This document shows positions 35,873 to 47,734 of a stretch of DNA of 64,000 bases, in pieces. Below the pieces are notes generated by a model that did no database searches, was not told the DNA's origin, and saw only the letters and a program-made list of their open reading frames with translations. Location: the NCBI GenBank assembly GCA_902651635.1, contig CACRSC010000012.1, forward strand, positions 871,394-935,393, read 5' to 3'. The first letter of the stretch is position 1. Every line of letters starts with the position of its first letter. Both the position numbers and the translations under genes were made by a program. The stretch is from Mastigamoeba balamuthi. Taxonomy: Eukaryota > Evosea > Mastigamoebida > Mastigamoebidae.

Positions 35873-37258
35873 TCACTGCACGGAAACTCGCTTCGAGTCG
35901 CTGTTGGCGCTGCTGCCGCTGGTGGCGCCGGGAGTGCCCGGGGCTGCGGGCACAGGCCTGCGCGTGAGCGACGCCTTGAGGGCGTCCATCTCGACAGTGA
36001 CGGCCGCCATCTGCGCGTAGTCGGCGCTCTGCTTCTGGGTGCTCTGCAGCGCCTCCTGCAGCGCCACGTAGTAGTCGACCACGCGCCTGAGGACGCGCTC
36101 GAACACGCCGAACACGTCCACGCCGCACTGGCCCGAGAGCCGGTGGACCGTCTCGCTCACCCAGCGCGACCCCTCGGCCTGGCTGCGGAGCTCGCGGCAC
36201 AGGGCCGAGAACCCCGTGTACGCTGCGAGCCCCGGCAGGGCCCGCGCGAAGACGTCGCTGACCGTGTCGTGGGCCTGCCACTCGGCGAGCCTGCCCTCGA
36301 GCTGCGCGAACAGCTCCAGGTGCATCGTCAGCGCCCGCTCGACAAAGCCGCCGACAGAGACGAGCAGGTCGAGGAACGCCTGCGGCATCTCGTCCGAGAT
36401 GGACGAGAGCGCGGCCTCGAGGAACTTGGACGAGGCGACGAGCGCGGCGACGTGGTCGCGCTCCGACTGCACGAGGCCCTGCAGCACGCGCAGCCGCCGC
36501 TCGCTGAACGCCTGCGACTGGAACGCGAGGAACTGGTGCGAGACCTCGAGCGGGTCCATGGCGACGGTGCGCCTGAACGCGCTCTGTATGAGCCTGCTGT
36601 GCGCGGCGTCGACGCGGGCCTCGAGCTCGCGCAGGTCGTCCTCGGAGCACGAGCCGCTCAGCGAGCCCTCGGGCCCCAGCAGGCGGAACGGCACCCAGCC
36701 CTGCAGCAGCCCGTCCTTGTCCAGCGCCGACGTGTCGAGGCGCAGCTGCGACTTGAAGACGTACTTGCCGCTGAGCGCCGTCTCGCTGCTCGTCACGACG
36801 ACGACGTCGCTGAACAGCCACGCGCGCACGCGGCCGCGCGGGCTCAGCTCGACGGGGAACTCGCGCACGAACACGCGCTCGGGGTTGGACAGCAGGTCGC
36901 CGCGGTACTTCTTCCAGCGCCTGCGCACGTCCGCCAGCCGCGTCTGGTTGTCCACGTCGCGCTTGCGCTCGTTGATGTAGTCCGCCAGCTCCTTGATCTT
37001 GGCCAGCGAGTCCGCGAGCGGCTGCGTGTCCGGGTGGCCCTGCGGCGTCGCCCCGATCATCTCCTTGAGCAGCAGCACGTCTACAGTGGTGGGTCCCCAC
37101 AGCAGCAGCCCCGGGCTCAGTCAGCGAACATTGAGAGTGAGAGAGAGAGGAGAGAGTGTGAGTGAGAGAGTGAGTGGGAGTGAGAGCGAGAGCGAGAGTT
37201 TGATTGTGTGTGTGTGTGTGAGCGAGAGCGAGAGTTTGATTGTGAGAGAGAGAGAGAG

Positions 37259-37298
<40 letters not shown>

Positions 37299-38729
37299 AG
37301 CGAGAGTTTGATTGGGGGAGTGAGCGAGCGAGAGCGAGAGTGTGAGAGAGCGGGAGAGCAGCAGCGCACATCGCGGGATGCGCTGGACAGGCACGATCAA
37401 GAAGCTCTCGCACGACATGCCCCTGGCCTCTTCCGAGTAGTCCACCCGCTGGGGGGCGGCAGCAGCAATGGGCGCACCGTCAGCAACGAGAAGCGGCCTG
37501 AAGCAACAGCGGAACAGCGGGCACGTACGTCGAAAAACGCGCGGAACTCGGCGTTTGTCTGCTTCAGAGTCGCCAGCAGCTGCATGGCACGCTCGACTGC
37601 AGGGGGGTGGATGAGAGGGCGGCGAGGGGCCACTGCCACAGCGCACAGTTGTTGATGTAGTAGCGGTAGAGCTTCATCCACTTGCAGGTGCCGTAGAAGA
37701 GGTCGCCGATGACAGAGTCGGGGCCCCACGCCCCCACGCGGTCCTCGAACCCCGCGAGCAGCTTCGAGTGCAGCTGGTGCAGCATCCGCACGTTGGAGAA
37801 GAGCACCGCCAGGTCCTCGTCCGACACGCCGCTGATCTTCCGCACAGGCTCCATGTACTCCTGGCAACAGGGGGAAACGAGTCCGAATTCAATACGATTG
37901 ATTCGCAGTTCGGAATCTAAACGGCGGGGAAGCAAGGGGGCCGGGGTACCCGCATGATCAGCGCGAGCTGGCCGACGTACGCCTGCTCGGTGGACAGGAT
38001 CTCCGCAGCGATCTTGGCCCTGCGGTGTATGTTCTTGGCTGCCGCTGCTGCAGGCGGCGGGGGCAGCGGCCTGGCGGGCCTGGGCGGTCGCAGGTCGCTC
38101 TCGAGGAGCCCCAGCCCGCTCGTGGAGTGCGCCCTGAGCGTCACGTACCTCCACTCGCGCCGCCCGCCGCTGCGCGTGGACACCGGCCTGTCCGCCCTGC
38201 TGTTGCCTGCGTGATTCTGGTAATTCTCGGGAACCACAGAGTTCCCGGAATTCCTCTCTGCTGTCTCGCAGGCCGGCGACGGCGCGCTGCCCGGCAACCC
38301 CGGCGACCCCGGCGACGGCGACGGCGGCAGGCGCAGCGCGGCTATCGAAGAGGACGGGCGCGGCGGCAGCGGAGGCGGCGGGGGCGACCGCGGGGGCTGG
38401 CCCGGGACCTTCTTCACAGGCGCCGAGCAGTGCTTGTCGCCGAACGATGACGTGGCGCAGACTGACCCAGCGCCGCCGCGCCACGTCCTGCAGCTGCCGG
38501 GGGTGGTGGCGCTTGCGCGGGGCGATCTCGGCGAGTACGCGGGCGGGACCGACGGCGAGCGCGAGGGCTTGGCGGGCGCTGATGACGTGGCGTGGGGCTG
38601 GGGCGACGGCGGCGCCGGTGTGGGCGAGGCGAGCGAGAGCGACGGGCCCAGCGGGGAGGCGGCGCGGGCGCTGGGGGGCCACGGAGGAAGCGACGGGGGG
38701 CGCGGAGAGGAAGACGATGACGAATACAT
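35873..38729 (-). CDS. RhoGEF with DH and PH domains
   Basis: It starts MYSSSSSSPRPP with a Pro/Ser-rich N-terminus of about 200 residues. The DH domain starts AAEILSTEQAYVGQLALIM (an exon ends at LIMR), continues EYMEPVRKISGVSDEDLAVL, GDLFYGTCKWMKLYRYYINN, ERAMQLLATLKQTNAEFRAF and ESFLIVPVQRIPRY, and rejoins VLLLKEMIGATPQ across a 289-base intron (37,369-37,081). Splicing there restores the hallmark RIPRYxLLLK. A PH domain follows (WKKYRGDLLS, RVRAWLFSDVVVVTSS). The last 200 residues are helical, with SERDHVAALVASSKFLEAAL resembling another DH- or BAR-type helix. The stop is at 35,873. It is predicted to load GTP on Rho/Rac GTPases at membranes. Confidence 0.88.
37130..37352. repeat. GA/GT microsatellite in a RhoGEF intron
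   Basis: It consists of alternating (GA)n and (GT)n runs, including an uninterrupted GT tract near 37,262-37,293. It fills most of the intron that splits the DH domain, just after the RIPRY codons on the minus strand. Confidence 0.9.
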
Positions 38730-38936
38730 CTCGTAGGTCCGCGGGGAGGGGGGTGCGGGCGGCGGCAGGCACCCTCAGCCGGTAGGATCGAACGGCGGTT
38801 GAACACTGGCTATAAGCGGAAGCACGATCAGGGACGATTTTTGTGCAGAAGAATCGCCATCTGCCTGCAAGTTAAGTTCTCGTTCTCGGAGAAGCAAGAA
38901 AGAGGGACAGGGGAACACAGCCGCCTGGGAAAAAGT

Positions 38937-39008
38937 CGGACCCGCCAGGGCTCGAACCTGGAATCCCTTGATCCGTAGTCAAGTGCGTTTCCATTGCGCC
39001 ACGAGCCC
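38937..39008 (-). tRNA. tRNA-Arg (ACG)
   Basis: A 72-base cloverleaf on the minus strand. Acceptor GGGCTCG pairs with CGGGTCC allowing two G-U pairs, the anticodon stem is CTTGA/TCAAG around the loop CTACGGA, giving ACG, and the T arm is CCAGGTTCGAGCCCTGG. No intron. Confidence 0.93.
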
Positions 39009-39429
39009 GATTCACATTTCTTTATTTTTGTGCCCGCAAGTCCTGAGAGCAGACATTCGACTCACCTTTGTATTCGAGTTTTACTTGAACGTGGGGTCGG
39101 TCCCTTCCAGATCAAGTCCTGAAAGCCTCATCACGAAGCTAATGGATGATGACAGTCTATAATACACCGCACAAAACCCCTCCGCCTTAAACTCAGGGGG
39201 GCAAATTATCGCACTCGCCGTTTTGATTCCTGTTGTGCGTACCTTTGGGGAATTGTCCAAGTCCAACACTTAAAACAACGCAGAGAAGCACCAGCATACA
39301 TCACCTGATAAAATAACAGTTCCCAAGACAAACTGAACACGCTCTGAAGCGGAAAAACTCAAAGTGTCCTGTTGGTATCAGATGGGAGAGAAATATAAAC
39401 CAGCAGGTCGGACGCGCGAAACTAGCCGC
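39009..39429. other. Intergenic, tRNA-Arg to AdhE 3' end
   Basis: About 420 AT-richer bases; probably the AdhE 3' untranslated region. Nothing else was seen. Confidence 0.45.
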
Positions 39430-42400
39430 TCAGTGCGAGGCGAGCTTCGAGAGCTCCCTGTTGATGTGGATGCCCTGCATGCGCTTGGGGTTCTTGGGCG
39501 ACAGGGTGCCGTAGTACGAGTCGAGGAGCAGGTTCTTGATCTCCGAGACGAGCGGGTAGCGGGGGTTGGTGCCGGTGCACTGGTCGTCGAAGGCCAGCAG
39601 GGCAACCTCGTCGACCTTGGCGAGGAACTCGGACTCGGGGATCCCGTAGTCCTGGATCGACAGAGGCAGGTTCGTCTTCATCTTGAGGTCCTCGATCGCG
39701 TCGATGAGGGCCATGACCTTGCCGTTGTCGTCGAGGTTGGCGCCGAGGTGCAGCATGTGCGCGACCTGGGCGTAGCGCTCCTTGGCCTGCGGGTACTGGT
39801 ACTGGGGGAACGGCACGAACTTGCTGGGGGCGTCCGAGCTGTTGTAGTAGATGACGTACGGCAGGACGAGGGCGTTGGCAGTGCCGTGGGGGATGTGGAA
39901 CGTGCTGCCGAGCTTGTGCGCGCAGCTGTGGGCGAGGCCGAGGAACGAGTTGGCGAAGGCGATGCCGGCGAGCGTCGCGGCGTAGTGGACACCCTCGCGG
40001 GCCTCCTGGTCCTTGCCGCCGTTGACGTAGCTGCGCTCGAGGTACTTGAAGATCATGTCGGCGGCCTGCAGGCAGTAGCCGGCCGTGAACGGAGTCGAGA
40101 AGGTGCTCGTGAACGCCTCGAGCGCGTGGGTGAGGACGTCCAGACCGCACGACGCGACCAGGCCGCGGGGGACCGACAGAGTCAGCTCGGGGTCGGCGAT
40201 GGCGATGTCGGGGACGAGGACGTAGTCGGTGATCGGGTACTTGATGCCCTCCTGCTTGTTGGTGATGACCGAGAACGGGGTCACCTCCGAGCCAGTGCCC
40301 GAGGTCGTCGGGATGCAGACCAGCTGGCACTTCTTGGCCGTGGGCTTGGGCAGCGAGCAGATGCGCTTGCGGATGTCCATGAAGCGCGCGCAGAGCTGGT
40401 CGATCTTGTTCTCGTACTCGGGGAACTCGTAGAAGAGCCACATCATCTTGGCCGCGTCCATGGGCGAGCCGCCGCCGATCGCGATGATCACGTCGGGCTT
40501 GAACAGCCTGATGCGCTCGAGGCCCTTGCGGACCGTGTCGAAGCTCGGGTCGGGCTCGACGTCGTAGAAGGTCTCGCAGAGCACGCCGACAGTGTTGAGC
40601 GAGTCGGTGATCTTCTTGGCGAAGCCGAGGTTGAACAGCGGGACGTCAGTGACGACGAGCGCGCGCTTCTTGTTGCGCAGCTCGCTGGTCAGCGCCGTGT
40701 GCATGCAGCCGAACTTGAAGTAGACGCGAGGGGGCAGCTGCATCCACAGCATGTTCTCGCGGCGCTCGGCGACGCTCTTGAAGTTGAGCAGGTGCTTGGG
40801 GCCGATGTTCTCCGAGACCGAGTTGCTGCCCCAGCTGCCGCAGCCGAGGGTCAGGGCGGGCGCCATGACGAAGTTGTAGATGTCGCCGATGCCACCGTGG
40901 GCCGACGGGCAGTTGCAGACGATGCGGCTGCAGGGCATGCGCGCGCTGAGGTAGTGGATGCGGTCGGTGTTCTGGGGGTGCGTGAACAGGCTGCTCGTGT
41001 GGCCACGGCCGAACTGCACGGCGCGGAACGCCAGGTCGACGCCGGCCTCGAACGAGGGGACCTTGAACATGCCCAGGGTCGGGCACAGCTTCTCGAGCGA
41101 CCACGGCTCCTGCTTGCCGACCTCAGTAATCTCGGCCAGCAGCACGGGGGTGTCCGAGGGGATCTTGTCCTTGAGCCCCGCGATGTCGATGATCGTGGCC
41201 GCCTTCTGGCCGACGATCTTGGCGTTGGGGAGGCCGTTGACGAGGATGATCTTGTCGAGCTCGGCCTTCTCCGACGGCGTCACAAAGTGGCAGCCGCGGG
41301 CCTGGAACTCGCGCTTGACCTCGTCGTAGACCTTCTCGTGCACGACGACCGTCTGCTCCGAGGCGCAGATCATGCCGTTGTCGAACGTCTTGGACATGAT
41401 GATCGACGCCACGGCCATCTTGATGTCGGCCGTCTCGTCGATGAGCGCGGGGCAGTTGCCGGCGCCGACACCGATGGCGGGGTTGCCGCTCTTGTACGCG
41501 GCCTTGACCATGCCGGGGCCGCCAGTCGCGAGGATCAGGTTGACCAGGCGGTGGCCCATCAGCGCGGCGCTCAGCGCAATCGAGGGGTTCTCGATCCACG
41601 AGATGATGTTGGCGGGGGCGCCGGCCTTGATGGCGGCGTCGAGGCAGATCTTGGCCGCGGCGATGGTGCAGCGCTTGGCGCGGGGGTGGGGCGAGAAGAC
41701 GATGGCGTTGCGGGTCTTGAGGGCGATCAGCGCCTTGAAGATCGTCGTCGACGTGGGGTTGGTCGTCGGGATGATGCCGGCGATGACGCCCAGAGGCTCG
41801 GCGTACTGGCTGAAGCCGTTCGCGGGGTCCGACCTGACGAGGCCGCAGGTCTTCTCGAACCTGTACTTGTTGTAGATGAACTCCGAGGCGAACTGGTTCT
41901 TGATGACCTGTGCTCACGCGCGGGCAACAAAGGGCGAGGGGGCTGAGTAAGTAACGGCTTGTTTCAGGCTGTTACAGCAAGCATCAGCAGCAAACAGTCA
42001 CACACAGCAGAGGGGGTGCCGCGTCAACATTCAGCCCTCGCGCAAAATCGGGTGAAATCAACCGCAGGGAAAAACGCGCGAAAAAAAGCCGTTCAGAGCG
42101 CCGGCGACTGAGAAAACACAAGGATAGACCGCGCGGGTTTGGCGCACCTTGTCCTCCATCACACCCATGCCGGTGTCCTCGACAGCCATCTGCGCGAGGG
42201 GGATCCTCTGCATGCAGCTGCGCGGGGTGCGGGGAAGCGAGGCGGGGGAAGCGATTTGTTGAGTTACGTGTGTCAGGGATGTTCAGACTGGTTCAGTGCT
42301 CGCTGAGGAACATCGTGCGAAACCACAACAACGAGCTGGAGCGTGGGAGGAAAAACTCACGCAGCCATGGCGACGGCCTCGAAGATCTTGTCGACCTGCT

Positions 42401-42622
42401 CCTGGGTGTAGGTGGCGTAGATCTGCTGCGCGGCGACGACCTTCTCGAGGATGATGTCCATCTGGGCCGTGGCCTGAGCGGCCTCGTCGACGACGGGCGC
42501 GGCGGCGGGAGCAGGGGCTGCCTGTAACGTTCCAGGGCCGCCGGTGGCGCTGTGTCAGAACGAGGGCGAACACACACAACGCAAACGGCCTGGGGCCTGG
42601 AAGGGGGGCAGGCACGAACCAT
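39430..42622 (-). CDS. adhE: Bifunctional aldehyde-alcohol dehydrogenase AdhE
   Basis: Exons on the minus strand are 42622-42620 (the ATG alone), 42521-42361, 42217-42148 and 41907-39430, giving 903 residues. The N-terminal CoA-acylating aldehyde dehydrogenase half has IKNQFASEFIYNKYRFEKTC, GIIPTTNPTSTTIFK, and the nucleophile Cys in DNGMICASEQ. A linker leads to the iron-type alcohol dehydrogenase half with IIAIGGGSPMDAAKMMW, PTTSGTGSEVTPFSVI, and the metal-binding His in GLAHSCAHKLGSTFHIPHG. It turns acetyl-CoA into acetaldehyde and then ethanol, re-oxidising two NADH. This is typical of anaerobic protists (Entamoeba ADH2, Giardia). No targeting peptide, so cytosolic. If the ATG-only exon is wrong, the next in-frame Met (MDIILEKV) would be the start. 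Confidence 0.95.
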
Positions 42623-44330
42623 CTTGCTGTTTGGTTGGTGGAGGATGAATGAGTGTGAGAAAAGAAAAAAAAGGGCAGTTTCACGTCAGTCCAAGGCCTT
42701 GTCATTCGGTCGCCGCAGATTTTTGCGCGTACTCACGATAACACAGAAAGTTCTCAACTTATCTTTTAAGTGAACTTTCTCGGTACACCACCGACGCAGC
42801 AATCACTGATGGGATCGACCAGCGCATGCCCGACCGGGCAGAGCGATGCCACTATGGTCCCTCGTCTCAGAGCCGCGCAGACCCTGGAGTCCGGCTATCA
42901 GGCGGAAAATCCACCGTTCCTGTGGTCCTCCAGCGAGAGCGACCGACAGCCACCGCGGGTCTCCAGTGCGTGAGACGGACGCTCTGATATGTTGGATGCG
43001 TGACGCCAGCTAACGGGAAATGCTGAGAACACAGACGAGAAATTGTTGAAAACTCTCGGATTATCGTTGTTGATCCAAAGCGCGTACTGAGAAATTTTCT
43101 GTATCCCGACACCTCAGTATTCTGAGCTTCTTCTAAAAATCTTTTCCGCTGAACACACGTGTTTCTGGCTCGTCGCTGCGCCCAGCTCCTCGGGCCGCCT
43201 CTTTTGCGCCCGAGGCCGCTCTGTGCGGCACAGGCTGTCACCGCTGTCGCTGTCTCGCGAGCTCTTTCCAGCGCCCTGTCACCCGTCAGTTCACCACAGT
43301 ACGATCCACCCAGCGAGCGCACTGAACAAACAAACGTACACCAAATAAGCGCCCCCCTCGCAACGGCCCAACCTCCCCGCACCCGAGCCGCTCACGCTCA
43401 GCCTGGCCGAGCTCTCCCCCGTAGCCCCACACCTGGAGGCGACTGGGCCAGCCGGGAGTCGCGCGATTCTTCAGTGGAGGGAGCAGAGTTAATTTATTGT
43501 GTGGAGCGCCCAGCCACTCCGTGTGTTGTGCTTGCGCACTTCCCGTTTCGCGCAGACCCCCCCGTGGTACGAGCGGCAGGACGCGGCGCTACCGAGCTGG
43601 GGCACCGCGTGGAGACACCGGCCTTCGACACAGCGGGCACCGTGACTACTCCCCGAGGCAGGACCCGTGGAGAGGTCCTTCCGTATTGTCGCCCGGGGGC
43701 TCTCTTTTGCGTAACCGCCGCGGCCATCTTCGTCGCAGTAGTAGCGTTACCTCACCACGTCGCCAGCCCTTTTCGACCGCCGCCTGGCTCGTGGCCTCCG
43801 CGCTTCCTCTCTCATCTCCAGGACTCACCAGCGTTGCTTACTGTGCACCGTGTGCGCTGGGGGTGCTCGGGGACGGGGGACGACGTGCAACAGTGTTTCT
43901 CGTCAGCGATACCTGAGCAAAAATATCTTGCCGTTCAACCTGCTTGCCACCACGACGTCGTCACACCGCGGCAGCGGGACCCGCAGCACCCAGGAGGCAC
44001 AGAGGGCGGGCGACAGCGGCCCCGAAGCAGGCGTAGAAGCGCTGACAGCTACATCGGGTTCCGCTGAAGGAGCGTGACGAGGAGAGGAGCGTCAGGGGGA
44101 GCTGATCGAGAAGCGCGGGCCTCGCGATGTGCGTTCGGCGATGTGAGCTCTTGCAACTGGTGCCACGGCCTCCGCCCGCTCAATGGTACCCCTCAGAATG
44201 TGCGAGAGCTCTCGTTGGCCGGGAGCCAACCTCCGTGGGACAGACGAACCCAACCGGGGACAGCACACAAACTCCTTTGCTCCACGTTCCAACTCGCAGC
44301 ATGTTCGCGCTTGTGCTGACATTGCCAAAA
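42623..44330. other. Gene-poor GC-rich stretch upstream of AdhE
   Basis: About 1.7 kb. A 302-codon open frame at 43159-44067 (plus) has no recognisable domain, a non-ATG-type opening and Arg/Pro-rich content expected by chance in GC-rich DNA. I do not call it a gene. The AdhE promoter must lie at its left end. Confidence 0.4.
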
Positions 44331-45600
44331 ATATTATCCGCGTGCAACACAGCTATGATAGAAGGATCGCTGTCAGCAGTATGAGCAGCATGATTTGCAC
44401 AGTGTCTGGATAGGAGTCTTCCATTGTGTGGGAGTTTTCATCTGTCTGACTCAGATAATGTGTGCCCAGTGAACCATGCTATGTAGCCAGTCATTGAACT
44501 CTGCCCACGAGATGTTGCTGTGTGTGATTCCAGTCTGACAGGTGCTTCATCCTGTCCCACCATTCTCTGGCATGATCATGAAGGCACTGTGAAAGGTTGT
44601 GACTGACTTCCATGTGTCCTATGTTGGCCCTGCACCATACGAAAATCAATACAATGATCCCTACCACAACCACTGTTGTTCTGCTCATTGATCTTGTCCT
44701 GGTTGTTGATATTGTCAGGCCTCTGTTGTCCTGGCTTTAGGATCATCTCTGCCTCAGCCAAACAGTGCCCTACGAGCTCAGCAGTGAAGCGAAGACTGCC
44801 AAACATCTGTGAACAAGCACTCTGCCCTTGGGATAAGAAAATCACTTGGAAATTTGGCACATTCTGTCCCTTACAGTGCTGCACCAGAGAAAGTATGCCA
44901 AAAACAGACTGACTCAAACTACTTCTTGCCAAAGTGCCTCTGGTGCAAAATCAGGAATCCGATGAGCATCATGGCGAAAATTCCACATGAGTTCACTCTT
45001 AGCCTGGTTCTCTGCTGCTGACTCAGACACCCATGTCTGAACTCTGGTTAACATCCACTTGATGTTACAGTCTGCTTTATTCATAAGGATGTGTACAATC
45101 TTATCTCTGCTCGATTCCCACTCTGCCGTTTTGGGCATGCTGTCCCAGAAAGTGATGTGCCCTGACCTCTGTGCCCTGAACATGATACAGTGGTCCATGT
45201 GATGCAGCATGCCCCACAAAGAGTTGGATATCTGCAGTACTATGTACCACCAGCACTGCCACCGATACAGAATTAAACTGCCAGCACATAGCGTGTGCCA
45301 GCAGATAATTGTGAGGCTGAAGAGGGAAGAACTCACCAGAACGGCATGCCATCGAGACCTGTGGTGCAGGGGCTTGATTGGGGGATGAAGGCACACCCAG
45401 TCTCTCACACTCACGCTGCGCAACACAGTGCATATACTGTTGGTATAGGGCATATTCAACTTCAAACTCAGTGGGCTGGGGATGCTTGAGAAGGAGAACG
45501 AGTGGGGGTGAAGTGAATGTGGTGACATACCTTGGGCTTCCCCTTCTTGGAGGTGCTTGGTGCAGATGGCATGACAATTCCTAATGACACATTTCAGGAA
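44331..45600 (-). mobile_element. Degraded element of unknown type
   Basis: Short minus-strand open pieces in shifting frames (for example SELMWNFRHDAHRIPDFAPE near 44,940-45,000 and EYALYQQYMHCVAQRECERL near 45,410-45,460). Base composition is even, unlike the genes to the left. No family was recognised. It is clearly decayed, and lies next to the palindrome-bearing repeat. Confidence 0.35.
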
Positions 45601-45639
45601 TTATTTGATCAAAAGATAACAGGAGACAGTTGTTAGTGA

Positions 45640-46898
45640 TTTCTATTGTACATGAGGGCCACAGTACGTGCTGGGAGGTTTCTGGAGTTCATAGGGCTCC
45701 TGCAGCTCTGTCCACAGCTGTTCTGTGCCACTCGACACCACCAGTACAAGGTTATGACTGCCCAGTTCCTCAGTTTATGGATTGCTGGTGGCTTGCATCT
45801 GACTCACAGGGCTGCTATTCTCGAGACCATCACTCTTCACACGAATAGGGCCAGTTCTTATGCTCACTGCAGCGATGACTGCTGTGAAAAGGTCCGTTTT
45901 CCTCTTATGCCATTGTATATGCTGGCAGCACATGCTATATGCCAGCAGCATATGATTATATGCCAGCGGCATAAGTGCCAGTAAATAACATAACTTCACC
46001 TAATTCACTCATTGTGACATACTGTACTCTCACAGATGGTAAGAAGCATCAAGGCACACTGCAAGGCATCCCTGCCATCAATCCAGCAGCATTCCAGGCT
46101 CATTTCAGTTGCCAAGGACAACGACAACTGGTTGGAGCACTGTGTTCATCCAGATTCACCCTTCAATTGTGATGATGATGCTCAGGGGCTGCGCTACAGG
46201 CTCAGCACCATCAAGGAAACTACTGAGGAGGTCAAATGCCTTAGAGAGCACATTATGCAGATGACTTGTCACACAGAAAGAGAGTCTCCTCTTTGGGGTA
46301 TTACGAACCTGGACTCCTGGCTCTCCAACTCCAATGAGCTACTCCCGACCAGTCCTCTGCAGATGGACCTTGAGATATTCGAAGAGGGATTCATCAACCC
46401 AGATGCGTCCTTTAATGGCCTGAACGACGTTATGGCTGATCCAAAGGACGGCATCATGGATTGTGCTGAGTGCAGTGATGATGATGATGCCCTCTCTTCT
46501 GATGAATCTGATCCTGAGTGTGACTAAAGCAATGAAGCCAGTTGGTTATTACAATTGAAAGCCACTATGTCTGCTTTTAATGTCTTACTGGTTACTATTA
46601 CCCATAAAACTACTGACACTTTTCATGCCGACTCATATGCCAGAATATATATGCTGGCACATGCACTGTGCCACCGGCATAGTCAACGACCAAGCTGTGC
46701 CGCCATATATATATATATATATCTGGCACATAGCCTGGCATATATCGCCTTTGTCACAAATCACTTGATTTGAAAAATTTCTGTGAAATTGTGCTTCAAT
46801 TGCATCCATGAGCTTCTGATATTAAGGTAAGGGCATGTACGATTTATTGATCATTTGTAACGATTTTGACCCTTTTGGTGAGAATTCCCACCCATCAT
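45640..46898 (+). mobile_element. Palindrome-bearing repeat element, ORF-carrying copy
   Basis: Its first 200 bases (45,650-45,845) recur at 47,745-47,935, and its end (about 46,620-46,898) recurs at 47,970-48,209 and as both arms of the unit at 2271-3770. The shared end runs from palindromic TATGCC/GGCATA motifs through TCACTTGATTTGAAAAATTT to GGGAATTCCCACCCATCA. A second group of such palindromes lies at 45,900-45,975. The carried frame is described separately. The family is unknown and no transposase motif was seen, so it may be non-autonomous or belong to a family I cannot recall. Confidence 0.55.
46036..46527 (+). CDS. Acidic-tailed protein of the palindrome-bearing element
   Basis: An open frame of 163 residues starting right after an acceptor-like ACTCTCACAG. 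It may therefore be the last exon of a longer protein whose earlier part lies at 45,650-45,845 (IGLLQLCPQLF, KVMTAQFLSLWIAGGLH). It contains LRYRLSTIKETTEEVKCLRE and a strongly acidic end (ECSDDDDALSSDESDPECD). The reverse complement of its C-terminal codons flanks the N gap at 2532-2741, so the protein is a conserved part of the family. No known domain. Confidence 0.45.
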   Translation: MVRSIKAHCKASLPSIQQHSRLISVAKDNDNWLEHCVHPDSPFNCDDDAQGLRYRLSTIKETTEEVKCLREHIMQMTCHTERESPLWGITNLDSWLSNSNELLPTSPLQMDLEIFEEGFINPDASFNGLNDVMADPKDGIMDCAECSDDDDALSSDESDPECD

Positions 46899-47410
46899 AT
46901 ACTGCATAGCAGAAGGTGCTCAAGCACCTTTCACTATACAGTGTAGTGGGTGTAGTGGAGGTATTTGTGTAGCAGCACGTAGTAAAAGGTCTGCTACACA
47001 CTGCTATACTATAGGATTAGGATCCACTACACAGCATAATGGAGGAATTTATGTAGCAGTGCATAGTGAAAGGTTTACTACACACTGCTACACTATAGGA
47101 TCTGCTACACTGCATAGTGGAGGTATTTATATAGCAGTGCATAGTGGAAGGTCTGCTACACACTGCTGCTACACGAGAGGGTCTGCTACACCACATAGTG
47201 GAAGGTGCTCTAGTGCCATCTGCTATTATGCTACATAGCAGAGGGTATCTGTATAGCAGTGTGTAGCAGACCTTCTGCAATGCACCACTACAGCATTGTG
47301 TCTGCTACACCACGTAGCAGAAGGCACTTCAGCACATTTCACTATATAGCACCATGTAGCAGCATATAGTAGAGGTTCTGCTACGTGCTGCTACATTCTA
47401 GCACACACTA
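46899..47410. repeat. CTGCTAC-type imperfect inverted/tandem repeat array
   Basis: About 500 bases built of irregular units around GTAGCAG / CTGCTAC, for example GGTCTGCTACACACTGCTAC and CATAGTGGAGGTATTTATAT. Units occur in both directions, so the array can fold into many hairpins. It begins exactly where the palindrome-bearing element ends. A short relative lies at 10,025-10,150. Confidence 0.7.
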
Positions 47411-47734
47411 ATTCTCTGACATAATGATAGCCTCTAACAGACTTCCTTAATGCTGTTCCACCAACCATACCATACTTACCTGCTACACAGACGATGGTTC
47501 CACAGTGCAAATCTTTGATTCTTTTTAGACCTCACCCTTCTCAGCACAGCCACCTGATGATGTGCAGCAAACCGTGAAGTTGTGCTCAATGTACTGCCCA
47601 CTGGTGCCACACTCCCATGTCCTGCCTCTCGAGTGAGTTCTGATTTTGATCAACTGTCTTGCCCAGTGTCAGGATTCCCTCTCGTCCCCAGAGTCTGTGT
47701 GTGCTTCTGCCTGCACTATGGGCTGCCCTACTGC
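47411..47734. other. Spacer between repeats
   Basis: About 320 bases without a recognisable feature. Confidence 0.35.

Noticed and set aside
35616-37646. 676-codon minus-strand frame through the RhoGEF
   Set aside because: It is an off-frame reading of the RhoGEF and its microsatellite intron (HTHTHT, SLSLSL runs). The true frame gives DH and PH motifs.
39364-41946. 860-codon plus-strand open frame opposite AdhE
   Set aside because: It is the antisense shadow of the AdhE coding strand. The translation is Leu/Val/Arg/Asp-rich filler.
43159-44067. 302-codon plus-strand open frame upstream of AdhE
   Set aside because: Arg/Pro/Ala-rich translation, no domain, no ATG at its opening and no conserved motif. 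Long chance frames are common in GC-rich DNA.
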